A DNA stretch of 64,000 nucleotides from Flaviramulus_B aquimarinus (GTDB taxonomy: Bacteria > Bacteroidota > Bacteroidia > Flavobacteriales > Flavobacteriaceae): assembly GCF_039543205.1 (NCBI RefSeq), contig NZ_BAABJH010000001.1, positions 682,001 through 746,000 of the forward strand, read 5' to 3'. A model generated the notes under the pieces. That model searched no databases, was not told the DNA's origin, and worked only from the letters and a program-made list of their open reading frames with translations. Positions 1 through 6,905 of this stretch are shown here, one piece after another; within the stretch, counting starts at the first letter, position 1; each line of letters opens with the position of its first letter. The position numbers and the translations under genes were made by a program.

Positions 1-818
1 CCATCCCCATAAAAATGACCTGCAATATAATAATCGGTTACCTTAGCAAACCGCATGAAATTAGATTCATAATCTTGTGGATTATTGAAAAAATCTAGAT
101 TATCGATAATTTTTTCGTCTTTGCGTTTATTGTAATCCAGTACATCTATTTTACAATATACGGGTTCGTTAAACGTGTTATTTAAATAATCCTGAACTGA
201 AACACTTTTAATAGCCATAGCATCCAACATTTCCTGAGCACCATTAGATACTTTTCCACTTCCTGTAAGTAGTATTTTTATGTTAGGTAATTTTATGTTA
301 TTTAACTCATTTATAAGTGCTACTTGATTTGGTAAAGGCCCTGCTTTTGGTAAATTCCACACATTGTATTTTAACCCCCATGCTCTAAACCCATTATAAG
401 CTCCTACGATACCAGCGTAACGACCAAAACCTATTAATCTAAACCCTTTGTTACTAACTATAGTTTCATGGTCATAAAGCGCTATGTTTTTTTCTAAAAT
501 AGCTTTTAGTAGTTTTCGATTATAGGGTTGTTTTTTAATGGTATGCGAAAAGAAAAAGTATTTTTTGTTTGGAATGAGGGCTTTTATTGGGACTTCCTTT
601 ACACCTATCATAACATCGCAATCTGAAATATTTTCTGTGACTTCCAACCCAGCATTTTTATATTGTTCATCTGAAAATACTCGAATATCTGAGGTTTCGA
701 CTTTAAAAGTAGCTTCAGGAAATTGTTTTTGTGCTTCTGATAATTTTGACGGTGAAAATACCACACGGCGGTCTGGCGGGTTTTTACGTTCTTTTATAAT
801 GGCAAATTTGATATTCAT
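1..818 (-). CDS. NAD(P)-dependent lysine/alanine dehydrogenase-like protein, 3' end outside window
   Basis: An open minus-strand frame runs from an ATG at 816-818 off the left edge, about 272 codons, without a stop. The N-terminus begins MNIKFAIIKERKNPPDRRVV, the opening of the alanine dehydrogenase/PNT N-terminal fold seen in flavobacterial saccharopine/lysine-dehydrogenase-like proteins. A later stretch LPNIKILLTGSGKVSNGAQE looks like the start of the nucleotide-binding half. Family members use NAD(P) to oxidise an amino acid or saccharopine; the exact substrate cannot be read here. The C-terminal part is missing from the window. A plus-strand ORF at 538-822 is its antisense shadow. Confidence 0.75.
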   Translation of the reverse strand, partial: MNIKFAIIKERKNPPDRRVVFSPSKLSEAQKQFPEATFKVETSDIRVFSDEQYKNAGLEVTENISDCDVMIGVKEVPIKALIPNKKYFFFSHTIKKQPYNRKLLKAILEKNIALYDHETIVSNKGFRLIGFGRYAGIVGAYNGFRAWGLKYNVWNLPKAGPLPNQVALINELNNIKLPNIKILLTGSGKVSNGAQEMLDAMAIKSVSVQDYLNNTFNEPVYCKIDVLDYNKRKDEKIIDNLDFFNNPQDYESNFMRFAKVTDYYIAGHFYGD

Positions 819-1040
819 TTGATAATGGTTTACTGACACCAAATACTTTGGTATAAATTTTGAACTAATGTAACGGGATTTGGAAGCTTATACAAACTTT
901 TTTGATAACTTTGCTGCCCACGTTAAGGATTGAGTCCTGATGACTATCCGAATTGAAGCTTTTCCTGTTTTTTATAGAAAAGTAACAATTTAGGTTTAAT
1001 TCTATAATGTAAATTAAAATGAACTATTTCATTTAAAAAC

Positions 1041-1434
1041 GGGGTCGACTGGTTTTGACAGCGAGATTAATTGAACGGTAAGCACGTCGTGTAATGGCAT
1101 TGAAACACGTTAAAGGCTAGACCAAATTTTAAACGGCGAGAATAACTACGCTTTAGCTGCATAATCTGAATTATAGTAAGATTGGCCTAGTCCCGCAAGG
1201 CGGGAAAGCTTTATGTCTCCGGAAAGCCTTGGTTAACGGCGTTCCATACGAGGCATCGTAAATGTTAACATAGATTGGGTAGCACTTTGATACCTTTTTG
1301 AAACTAAAGAAGATAAGTTATGAGTGGGTTGTCTTTAACCAGCTTATAATCGAAAACCCAAGAAAAGAATAAACGTGTAGAAAACTCTTTAGTTACTTGT
1401 TTGGACGAGAGTTCGATTCTCTCCGACTCCACTA
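1041..1434 (+). ncRNA. ssrA: tmRNA (transfer-messenger RNA)
   Basis: The 5' end GGGGTCGAC pairs with the 3' end CGACTCC (7 bp, one G-U) to form the tRNA-like acceptor stem. The T arm GAGAGTTCGATTCTCTC lies at about 1406-1424. The tag reading frame at 1135-1164 encodes GENNYALAA followed by TAA, the form typical of Flavobacteriia. The terminal CCA is not encoded (the DNA reads ACTA), so the mature RNA probably ends at A1431 plus added CCA. It rescues stalled ribosomes together with SmpB. A minus-strand ORF at 1304-1573 over this region is spurious. Confidence 0.97.
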
Positions 1435-1435
1435 T

Positions 1436-1470
1436 AACACCTAGAAAATTAATTGATTTTCTAGGTGTTA
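1436..1470 (+). terminator. Rho-independent terminator of ssrA
   Basis: A perfect 14-bp stem (1436-1449 with 1456-1469) with a 6-nt loop follows the tmRNA by 2 nt, then a T-rich tail. It is placed to end ssrA transcription. Confidence 0.8.
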
Positions 1471-1549
1471 TTATTAAAGTTATTTCTATCTTCATCCATA
1501 TAAATATTAAGACCGATTGCTTTTTGATACAGACAATCATAAAACTAAA

Positions 1550-1581
1550 AAACCCATATAAATTATAATTCATATGGGTTT
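1550..1581 (-). terminator. Terminator for the minus-strand gene at 1604-1873
   Basis: A 10-bp stem (1550-1559 with 1572-1581) around a 12-nt AT loop; read on the minus strand it is followed by a T-rich stretch and lies 22 bp past the stop of the coiled-coil protein gene. Confidence 0.6.
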
Positions 1582-1603
1582 ATTTTTAAAGAAAACAAAA
1601 GAC

Positions 1604-1873
1604 TTAACCTACCTTTTGTTTTTCTTTCATTTTTTCTAACAACATTAATTCATGTTGTATTTCTTCTTTTCTTTTATTAAAATTTCTAACCTTTTCATCA
1701 ATCATTTCCTGATGCTTAATACGTTCTTGACGTCTTATCGCTAATCGTTCTAATTCTTTCTTTTCTTCTTTTTTATGTTTCATTTTTTGCATAGCTACAG
1801 ATAAATAAGAATATCCGTATATACTTAAAAATAACAATGTAATAATTCCTAATATTACGTAACCGTTTTCCAT
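1604..1873 (-). CDS. Small membrane-anchored coiled-coil protein, function unknown
   Basis: The 89-residue product has one N-terminal hydrophobic segment (about residues 5-28) followed by a long, highly charged Lys/Glu-rich helix (about 30-85), which should form a coiled coil on the cytoplasmic side. No catalytic motif is visible and I do not recognise the family. It stands alone between ssrA and the redox genes, with its own downstream hairpin at 1550-1581. The single anchor plus basic coiled coil would fit a scaffold or assembly factor, but nothing in the sequence proves this. The gap 1874-2090 shows no further gene. Confidence 0.65.
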   Translation of the reverse strand: MENGYVILGIITLLFLSIYGYSYLSVAMQKMKHKKEEKKELERLAIRRQERIKHQEMIDEKVRNFNKRKEEIQHELMLLEKMKEKQKVG

Positions 1874-2090
1874 GTTTTTAAAAAATAAGGGGTTAAAATT
1901 CCAATAAACATAATGTTATCAAAATCAAGCCTTTAAATTAAATATTTATTAATAAAAAAGCAAACTTTCAGTAAAGATATGTAAAAGGCTTTCTTAACAA
2001 AAAATAAAAAAGATGAAGTACTAAAAAAGAAGTTGAATGTGCAAAACGAGGATAAACGGTAATTTTTTAATGTTTAGGCCTTTAAGTTCG

Positions 2091-2486
2091 TCATTCTGTT
2101 GTTGTTTTTAGCCCTCGAGCTTCCCAATTTACGATCCCGCCTTCTAATTCGTAAATTTTAACAAAACCAGCTTTTTTAAATTGAATAGCACTTTTAGCAC
2201 TGCGCATACCTGAATGGCAATAAATATAAACAGGTTTTTCTTTGTTTAACTTATTTATATTGCTAATAAAATTTTCTGATAAAAAATTAATATTTACAGC
2301 ATTTGAAATATGTCCAACACTATACTCACTTGGTTTTCTTACATCAATAAGTTGTATGGAATCATTAGTTAAAAATGATTGAAATTCTTCTGGTGTATGG
2401 TGAGTAATGCTTTTATTAATCGTAGTTTGACAATTAAAAATGAATACATTTAGCAAGAAGCACACAAGTATTAAAAAACGTTTCAT
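2091..2486 (-). CDS. Rhodanese-like domain lipoprotein
   Basis: I place the start at the ATG 2484-2486, because the protein then begins MKRFLILVCFLLNVFIFNCQ, a lipoprotein signal with Cys19 as the lipidated residue; a longer upstream extension would overlap the neighbouring gene and add no domain. The 131-residue product is one rhodanese domain, with the LIDVR strand near 48 and the active-site loop CHSGMRS starting at Cys90. Rhodaneses carry sulfane sulfur on this Cys. The location should be the periplasmic or outer-membrane side. It follows a second, cytosolic rhodanese gene by 7 bp and is probably co-transcribed with it. Confidence 0.85.
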   Translation of the reverse strand: MKRFLILVCFLLNVFIFNCQTTINKSITHHTPEEFQSFLTNDSIQLIDVRKPSEYSVGHISNAVNINFLSENFISNINKLNKEKPVYIYCHSGMRSAKSAIQFKKAGFVKIYELEGGIVNWEARGLKTTTE

Positions 2487-2493
2487 AAAAAGC

Positions 2494-2811
2494 TTACTTA
2501 ATATCAACAACATCTCCAGTCCATTCCAACATACCACCTTCTAGATTATAGGCGTTTTCAAAACCTAGTTGTTCCATGATTTGACATGCTTGTCCACTTC
2601 TGTTGCCAGAACGACAGTACACATAATAGTTTTTATTTTTATCTAAGTCTTCAATCTCATTTATAAACTCTTGACCTTTATATATGTCTATATGAACAGC
2701 GTTAGGAATTATACCATCTGCAACCTCAGCATCCGTCCGTACATCCAATATAACAGCATTGTCATTCTTAGCCAATTGTTCTGTCCATTCTTCTTGTGTT
2801 AAATCTTCCAT
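2494..2811 (-). CDS. Rhodanese-like domain protein (cytosolic, single domain)
   Basis: The 105-residue protein consists of a single rhodanese domain: ILDVRTDAEV near residue 21 and the active-site loop CRSGNRSG beginning at Cys66, followed by LEGGMLEW, the usual C-terminal rhodanese signature. There is no signal peptide, so it should be cytosolic. Single-domain rhodaneses of this size act as sulfurtransferases or sulfur carriers; the acceptor is unknown. It lies directly upstream of the lipoprotein rhodanese, giving a paired cytosolic/exported arrangement. Confidence 0.88.
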   Translation of the reverse strand: MEDLTQEEWTEQLAKNDNAVILDVRTDAEVADGIIPNAVHIDIYKGQEFINEIEDLDKNKNYYVYCRSGNRSGQACQIMEQLGFENAYNLEGGMLEWTGDVVDIK

Positions 2812-2865
2812 ATATATTTTAAATATTAGTGTTCTACAAAATTAATATAACTAAACTTATAGACG

Positions 2866-2898
2866 AAAAAAAACCGAAGTTATTACACTTCAGTTTTT
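2866..2898 (-). terminator. Terminator downstream of the thioredoxin-like/TlpA pair
   Basis: Read on the minus strand: stem AAACTGAAGT / ACTTCGGTTT (10 bp, one U-G pair), then eight T residues. It lies 32 bp past the stop of the gene at 2930-3550 and should end that operon. Confidence 0.75.
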
Positions 2899-2929
2899 AA
2901 TTGCTTTGAACCCATCTTAACTTTTTCTA

Positions 2930-3550
2930 TTAAACCTTTATAGAGCAACCTATGGCTTTTGTTTTCTTTACTTTAATTTCATTACCACTCAATAAAGCAT
3001 CAACAGCAAACTCTAAATATTTTTCTTTAACACCGTCAGGATTTCTAGAACTATCATCAATAGCTCCTATGTATTCGACCACTAATCCCTTTTTTGTTTT
3101 TTGTAACACATAATTATGAGGCGTTTTTTTAGCTCCAAACTTTGGGTAAACCTTCTGACCTTCATCTACTAAATATGGGAAAGTAAATCCCTTTTCTATT
3201 GCTCTTTTTTGCATGGCATCAAAACTATCACCAGGTTTTGTATTAGGGTTATTTGGATTTATAGCAATAACGGGATATCCTTTGGAAGCATATTTTTTAT
3301 TAAGTGCAATTATCCTGTCTTCGTATGCGATAGAAAAAGGGCAAGTATTACAAGTAAAAGTAACTATAAAACCTTTAGCATCTTTATAATCTGCTAAAGA
3401 CACCATTTTCCCATCAATGTTTTTAAGCGAAAAATCTTTAACAACATCACCAATTTTATAACCATGATCATGCATATTTTTAAAGCTTATAAAAGCACTA
3501 GATAATCCTACTAAAACTATAACTGCACATATTTTAACTAACTTTTTCAT
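2930..3550 (-). CDS. Exported thioredoxin-family (redoxin) protein with CNTCPF motif
   Basis: The 206-residue protein has an N-terminal signal peptide or anchor (about 1-22), then a redoxin/AhpC-TSA-like fold beginning with GDVVKDFSLKNIDGK. The redox motif is CNTCPF (Cys67, Cys70) instead of the WCGPC of thioredoxin. KKTPHNYVL near 145 supplies the cis-Pro-type region. One more Cys sits close to the C-terminus (KAIGCSIKV). Such proteins are thiol-disulfide enzymes of the cell envelope. It starts 6 bp after the TlpA-like gene, so the two are co-transcribed. The partner protein is unknown. Confidence 0.82.
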   Translation of the reverse strand: MKKLVKICAVIVLVGLSSAFISFKNMHDHGYKIGDVVKDFSLKNIDGKMVSLADYKDAKGFIVTFTCNTCPFSIAYEDRIIALNKKYASKGYPVIAINPNNPNTKPGDSFDAMQKRAIEKGFTFPYLVDEGQKVYPKFGAKKTPHNYVLQKTKKGLVVEYIGAIDDSSRNPDGVKEKYLEFAVDALLSGNEIKVKKTKAIGCSIKV

Positions 3551-3556
3551 ATCTAT

Positions 3557-4108
3557 TTATTTAAATTGTTTAACTTCTTTTTCAAGTTCTTCATAAGTAA
3601 AAGACCTTTCAAAAAACTTACGTTGGTTTTTATTATAAATTATAGTAGCTGGTATAGCACCAGACCATGATTTGTCAATTTTGCTAATCCATTCGTTTTC
3701 GTTTGTATCATTTAAAGCTATAACTTTACTCTTCAAGGCTTTTTTTGCTATAAATGGTTTTAAATTTTTGTCATATACATGCGGAAAATCTAAACTCACC
3801 AAAATAACTTCAACATTTTGATTTTTATAATTTTCATTCAATTTTTCAAAATATGGCAGTTCCTTAACACACGGTGCACACCAAGTTGCCCAAAAGTTTA
3901 TAACATAAACTTTATCATCAGTCTTATCTAAATAGGTTGAAAAACCTTCGTAATCATAAATTTCAAGTTCAATATTGCTTACATTCATTTCTTTTTTAAC
4001 GACTTCAGTAGTCATCTCTTGTAATACTTCAACGGTTTTCTTGTTTTTCTGACAACCACTTGTCATTAAAATAATACCAATAATTAATACATTTAGTTTC
4101 ATAGTCAT
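3557..4108 (-). CDS. TlpA-like thiol-disulfide lipoprotein
   Basis: I chose the ATG at 4106-4108 (MTMKLNVLIIGIILMTSGCQ), because this gives a clear lipoprotein signal with Cys19; an ATG at 4100-4102 is equally possible. The longer open frame to 4198 runs into the trp promoter region. The mature part is a thioredoxin fold with INFWATWCAPC (Cys77, Cys80) and a cis-Pro region GAIPATII. TlpA/ResA-type proteins reduce disulfides in exported proteins. It is followed by the CNTCPF redoxin 6 bp later, suggesting the two work in one envelope thiol pathway. The gene is divergent from the trp operon. Confidence 0.85.
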   Translation of the reverse strand: MTMKLNVLIIGIILMTSGCQKNKKTVEVLQEMTTEVVKKEMNVSNIELEIYDYEGFSTYLDKTDDKVYVINFWATWCAPCVKELPYFEKLNENYKNQNVEVILVSLDFPHVYDKNLKPFIAKKALKSKVIALNDTNENEWISKIDKSWSGAIPATIIYNKNQRKFFERSFTYEELEKEVKQFK

Positions 4109-4177
4109 AAAATTAATTAATACTTCTTTGCATTTCCTATAGTTTAACAAACTTTTATACAAAAAATGTTTTAAAGT

Positions 4178-4209
4178 TTTGTGTATGACTATTTTCATTT
4201 CTATATTTG
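4178..4209 (+). promoter_or_regulatory. Promoter of the trp operon
   Basis: TTTG at 4178-4181, a 20-bp spacer and TATATTTG at 4202-4209 match the Bacteroidota sigma consensus (TTG/TTTG about 20 bp before TAnnTTTG) exactly. Transcription would begin near 4215, about 28 nt before the leader peptide ATG at 4244. Confidence 0.8.
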
Positions 4210-4243
4210 ACCTCCCAACAGTTATCGGGATAAAAACTAAAAA

Positions 4244-4291
4244 ATGAACGTAATTTTAAATAATACTTGGTGGTGGTGCTTTCGAAACTAA
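4244..4291 (+). CDS. trpL: trp operon leader peptide (Trp-Trp-Trp)
   Basis: The 15-codon frame encodes MNVILNNTWWWCFRN and ends with TAA. Three consecutive TGG codons at 4268-4276 are far from expectation in this AT-rich DNA. The frame lies 35 bp after a consensus promoter and 44 bp before a strong rho-independent terminator, upstream of trpE. This is the layout of a ribosome-mediated trp attenuator: with Trp-tRNA scarce, the ribosome pauses on the Trp codons and the downstream RNA refolds to let polymerase through. The sequence shows the frame, codons and hairpins; that it controls trpEGDCFBA is inference from position. It is too short for ordinary gene finders. Confidence 0.87.
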   Translation: MNVILNNTWWWCFRN

Positions 4292-4359
4292 TCTTCGTGA
4301 AGTAAAACCCTAGTATATTTAAACTTAAAATATTCAAAAGGCTTGTCATTCACGACAAG
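4279..4359 (+). promoter_or_regulatory. Alternative hairpins of the trp attenuator
   Basis: Segment 1, CTTTCG (4279-4284, inside the end of trpL), can pair with CGTGAAG (4296-4302) with one bulged T. If a ribosome paused on 4268-4276 covers segment 1, then CTTCGTGAA (4293-4301) can instead pair with TTCACG (4349-4354) and AAG (4357-4359) across a 2-nt bulge, tying up the loop and 3' arm of the terminator. A nested stem ATATTT/AAATAT (4315-4320 with 4328-4333) would shorten the loop. Base pairing was read by eye; no folding energy was computed. Confidence 0.55.
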
Positions 4360-4367
4360 CCTTTTTT
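4336..4367 (+). terminator. Attenuator terminator of the trp operon
   Basis: A perfect 12-bp stem (4336-4347 with 4354-4365), loop ATTCAC and a run of six T. No plus-strand gene precedes it except trpL, so it must act inside the trp leader. Confidence 0.85.
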
Positions 4368-4385
4368 ACATTTAAGTCATTGTCA

Positions 4386-4403
4386 TTTCCGCGAAGGCGG
4401 AAA
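4386..4403 (+). repeat. Short palindromic repeat, copy A
   Basis: TTTCCGC-GAAG-GCGGAAA, a 7-bp perfect stem with a 4-nt loop. The same design (TTTCCrC, 4 nt, GyGGAAA) recurs at 4719, 6224 and 6878. This copy lies just upstream of the broken GIY-YIG gene. Confidence 0.8.
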
Positions 4404-4417
4404 CAAAAAAATCAACA

Positions 4418-4712
4418 ATGTTAAATGATGAAGCTTATTATATTTAAATTTTATCTAATAAAAAAAATGGTGATTTATATTGGAATGATAGAAAACATAA
4501 AGTTTAGAATTACACAATACAAAAAGAAATATACAAAAGGATTTGCAAATAAACATGGACTGGATATAGTAGTTTACTATGAAAAATTTGAATCTCCCGA
4601 AGACACAATAACAAGAAAAAAACAAATAAAAAAGTGGAATAGATTGTGGAAAATTAATCTTAATAATGATTTTAATCTAGATTGGAATGATTTATCCTAT
4701 TTCTTTATTTAA
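4418..4712 (+). pseudogene. GIY-YIG nuclease family gene, degenerate
   Basis: The reading frame from the ATG at 4418 gives MLNDEAYYI, a TAA stop at 4445-4447, then ILSNKKNGDLY; after a 2-nt loss at about 4481 the frame shifts and continues IGMIENIKFRITQYK through to 4712. Stitched together this matches the small GIY-YIG proteins of Bacteroidota (YYIYILSNKKNG.LYIG...), so there is one nonsense change and one frameshift. The remaining part has also lost expected catalytic positions: the usual RxxxH reads RITQY and the Glu of the REKQIK motif is Lys (RKKQIK). The 95-codon ORF starting at 4425 is only the surviving part. It lies between two palindromes of one family (4386-4403, 4719-4736), between attenuator and trpE. 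Confidence 0.8.
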
Positions 4713-4718
4713 CTAGAA

Positions 4719-4736
4719 TTTCCGCCGTCGCGGAAA
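4719..4736 (+). repeat. Short palindromic repeat, copy B
   Basis: TTTCCGC-CGTC-GCGGAAA, the same 7-bp arms as copy A with a different loop. It begins 6 bp after the stop of the GIY-YIG pseudogene and 18 bp before trpE. Confidence 0.8.
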
Positions 4737-4753
4737 AGACATTAATTTACTTT

Positions 4754-6160
4754 ATGAAAAAATTTAGTCTTTACACACATTACAAACGCATCTTAACAGA
4801 TACAATTACACCTGTTACCGTATATTATAAAATACGAGACAAGTACCCTAATAGTATTTTATTAGAGAGTGGTGATTATCATAGAAACCATAAAAACTTT
4901 TCATATATCTGTTTTAATCCTATTGCATCGATTAAGGTTGAAAATGAGATGATTTCTCAAACTTTCCCAGACGGTAGCGAATCTATTCAAGAAATAACTG
5001 AAGCATTAAATATTCCTGAAGCTATTAATAACTTCACCAAACGCTTTGATGCTAAATCTGAAGAAAATTTCAAGTTCATAAACAATGGCATCTTTGGATA
5101 CACTGCTTATGATGCTGTTAGGTATTTTGAAGATGTTGAAATTGGCAAAAAAGAGGATTCTGTCGTCATTCCTGACATGTATTATGCAGTTTATCAAAAC
5201 ATTATAGCTATAAACCACTTTAAAAATGAGGCTTATATTTTTGCTCATTGTTATGAAGACACTAAAAACAATATTGATGATATTGATAAATTAATTAATG
5301 TTCAAAATTTTGCATCATTTAATTTCAATGCAAAAGGCCATATAAAATCTAATTTAACTGATAATGAGTTTAAAGAGCACGTAGAGTTAGCAAGAAAACA
5401 TTGCCAAAGGGGAGATGTCTTTCAATTGGTATTGTCTAGACGTTTTTCACAGGAATATACTGGCGATGACTTTAATATCTACCGGGCATTACGAAGCATT
5501 AATCCATCCCCTTACCTATTCTATTTTGATTATGGTGATTTTAAAATATTTGGAAGTTCGCCAGAAGCACAACTTATTGTTGATGATGGTTTAGCTGAAA
5601 TTCACCCCATTGCTGGAACTTTCAAAAGAACAGGTGATGAGCAAAAAGATGAAATTTTAGCCGAAGAACTCAAAAACGATGACAAGGAAAATGCAGAACA
5701 TGTCATGCTCGTAGATTTGGCAAGAAATGATTTAAGTCGCCATGGAAACCAAGTAAAAGTTGAAACTTATAGAGAGGTTCAATTTTTTTCCCATGTTATT
5801 CACTTAGTTAGTAAAGTTATAGGGCAAAAACATAAAAACACCTCAACCATGCAAGTTGTTGCTGATACTTTTCCAGCTGGAACATTAAGCGGTGCTCCAA
5901 AACACAGAGCCATGCAATTAATTGAGCAATACGAAAAAACAAGTCGTGGGTATTATGGTGGAGCCATTGGATTTATGGACTTTGACGGCAACTTTAATCA
6001 CGCCATAATGATTCGAACCTTTTTAAGTAAAGATTATAAATTGAATTGGCAAGCTGGTGCAGGATTAGTTTCAAAATCTAATTCCGAAAATGAATTGCAA
6101 GAGGTATATAATAAGTTAGGCGCATTAACAAAAGCTATTAAATTAGCTGAAGATATATGA
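4754..6160 (+). CDS. trpE: Anthranilate synthase component I
   Basis: The 468-residue protein converts chorismate plus ammonia (from TrpG) to anthranilate, the first step of tryptophan synthesis. It has the N-terminal LLES motif (residues 36-39), which in TrpE binds tryptophan for feedback inhibition, and the chorismate-binding core with SSPEAQLIV, HPIAGTFKRTG, DLARNDLSRHG and FPAGTLSGAPKHRAM (about 372). Retention of LLES suggests both feedback inhibition and the upstream attenuator act on this step. It is the first of seven trp genes; the gap to trpG (6161-6250) holds one palindrome. Confidence 0.97.
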   Translation: MKKFSLYTHYKRILTDTITPVTVYYKIRDKYPNSILLESGDYHRNHKNFSYICFNPIASIKVENEMISQTFPDGSESIQEITEALNIPEAINNFTKRFDAKSEENFKFINNGIFGYTAYDAVRYFEDVEIGKKEDSVVIPDMYYAVYQNIIAINHFKNEAYIFAHCYEDTKNNIDDIDKLINVQNFASFNFNAKGHIKSNLTDNEFKEHVELARKHCQRGDVFQLVLSRRFSQEYTGDDFNIYRALRSINPSPYLFYFDYGDFKIFGSSPEAQLIVDDGLAEIHPIAGTFKRTGDEQKDEILAEELKNDDKENAEHVMLVDLARNDLSRHGNQVKVETYREVQFFSHVIHLVSKVIGQKHKNTSTMQVVADTFPAGTLSGAPKHRAMQLIEQYEKTSRGYYGGAIGFMDFDGNFNHAIMIRTFLSKDYKLNWQAGAGLVSKSNSENELQEVYNKLGALTKAIKLAEDI

Positions 6161-6223
6161 TTTTTTAGTTCGTTTTGCATCAAAGTAAAATAAACATTAA
6201 AATAAAAATTAACTAAAAACATA

Positions 6224-6241
6224 TTTCCACCTTCGTGGAAA
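6224..6241 (+). repeat. Short palindromic repeat, copy C
   Basis: TTTCCAC-CTTC-GTGGAAA, a 7-bp perfect stem ending 9 bp before the trpG start. The arms differ from copies A and B at one compensated pair (G-C to A-T), so the stem and not only the sequence is conserved. Confidence 0.75.
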
Positions 6242-6250
6242 TGAAAAAAG

Positions 6251-6817
6251 ATGAAAAAAGTATTAGTTATAGACAATTACGATAGTTTTACATACAATCT
6301 TGTGCATTATTTAGAAGATTTAAACTGTGATGTCACCGTAGTAAGAAACGATAAATTAGCTTTAGAAGATATTGAACCTTTTGATAAAATTGTATTATCT
6401 CCGGGTCCAGGAATTCCAGATGAAGCTGGCTTATTAAAGCCTATCATTGAAAAATATGCGGCTACTAAAAGTATTTTAGGAGTCTGTTTAGGACAACAAG
6501 CTATAGGTGAAGTTTTTGGAGGTTCATTAATCAATTTAGAAGATGTCTATCATGGTGTTGCAACCCTGGTGACTATAAGTGTAGATGATGAATACATTTT
6601 TAATGATTTAGATAAAAACATTGAAGTAGGGCGTTACCATTCATGGGTAGTAAACCCAGAATTACCCGAAAGCTTAGAAGCAACGTCTTTTGATGCTAAC
6701 GGACAGGTAATGTCTTTAAGACATAAAATATATGACGTAAGAGGTGTACAATACCATCCAGAATCGGTTTTAACGCCTGATGGAAAGAAAATTTTAGAAA
6801 ACTGGATAAAAAATTAG
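6251..6817 (+). CDS. trpG: Anthranilate synthase component II (glutamine amidotransferase)
   Basis: The 188-residue class I glutamine amidotransferase supplies ammonia to TrpE. Seen in sequence: IDNYDSFTYNLVHYL at the N-terminus, the oxyanion region SPGPGIPDEAG, the nucleophile in GVCLGQQ (Cys79), and the His/Glu pair in QYHPESVLTPDG (His169, Glu171). Length is normal for a stand-alone TrpG. It lies between trpE and trpD with no domain fusion. In many bacteria the same subunit also serves PabB; that cannot be judged here. Confidence 0.97.
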   Translation: MKKVLVIDNYDSFTYNLVHYLEDLNCDVTVVRNDKLALEDIEPFDKIVLSPGPGIPDEAGLLKPIIEKYAATKSILGVCLGQQAIGEVFGGSLINLEDVYHGVATLVTISVDDEYIFNDLDKNIEVGRYHSWVVNPELPESLEATSFDANGQVMSLRHKIYDVRGVQYHPESVLTPDGKKILENWIKN

Positions 6818-6877
6818 TTACAATATTCAGTTGTAGTAAACTGTACTTACTCAACTGAAAAAATAATTAAAATAAGT

Positions 6878-6895
6878 TTCCTGCCTTCGCGGGAA
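6878..6895 (+). repeat. Short palindromic repeat, copy D
   Basis: TTCCTGC-CTTC-GCGGGAA, 7-bp stem with one T-G pair, 10 bp before the trpD start. Same loop (CTTC) as copy C. Confidence 0.7.
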
Positions 6896-6905
6896 TGAAA
6901 GAAAA

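Noticed and set aside
538..822. Plus-strand ORF of 94 codons
   Set aside because: It is antisense to the dehydrogenase fragment at 1-818, which has clear family motifs.
906..913. TAACTTTG as ssrA promoter
   Set aside because: It lies 128 bp upstream of the tmRNA with a 23-bp spacer to TTTG; possible, but too weak to list.
1191..1205. TCCCGC-AAG-GCGGGA palindrome resembling the trp-gap repeats
   Set aside because: It is an internal helix of the tmRNA, so no insertion needs to be assumed.
1304..1573. Minus-strand ORF of 89 codons over ssrA
   Set aside because: It covers the 3' end of the tmRNA and its terminator and resembles no protein.
4155..4349. Minus-strand ORF of 64 codons across the trp leader
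   Set aside because: It is antisense to trpL and the terminator; no protein pattern is seen, and the regulatory reading explains the region.
4425..4712. Intact 95-codon GIY-YIG gene
   Set aside because: The conserved N-terminus lies in another frame, interrupted by a stop, and catalytic positions are changed; called as a pseudogene.
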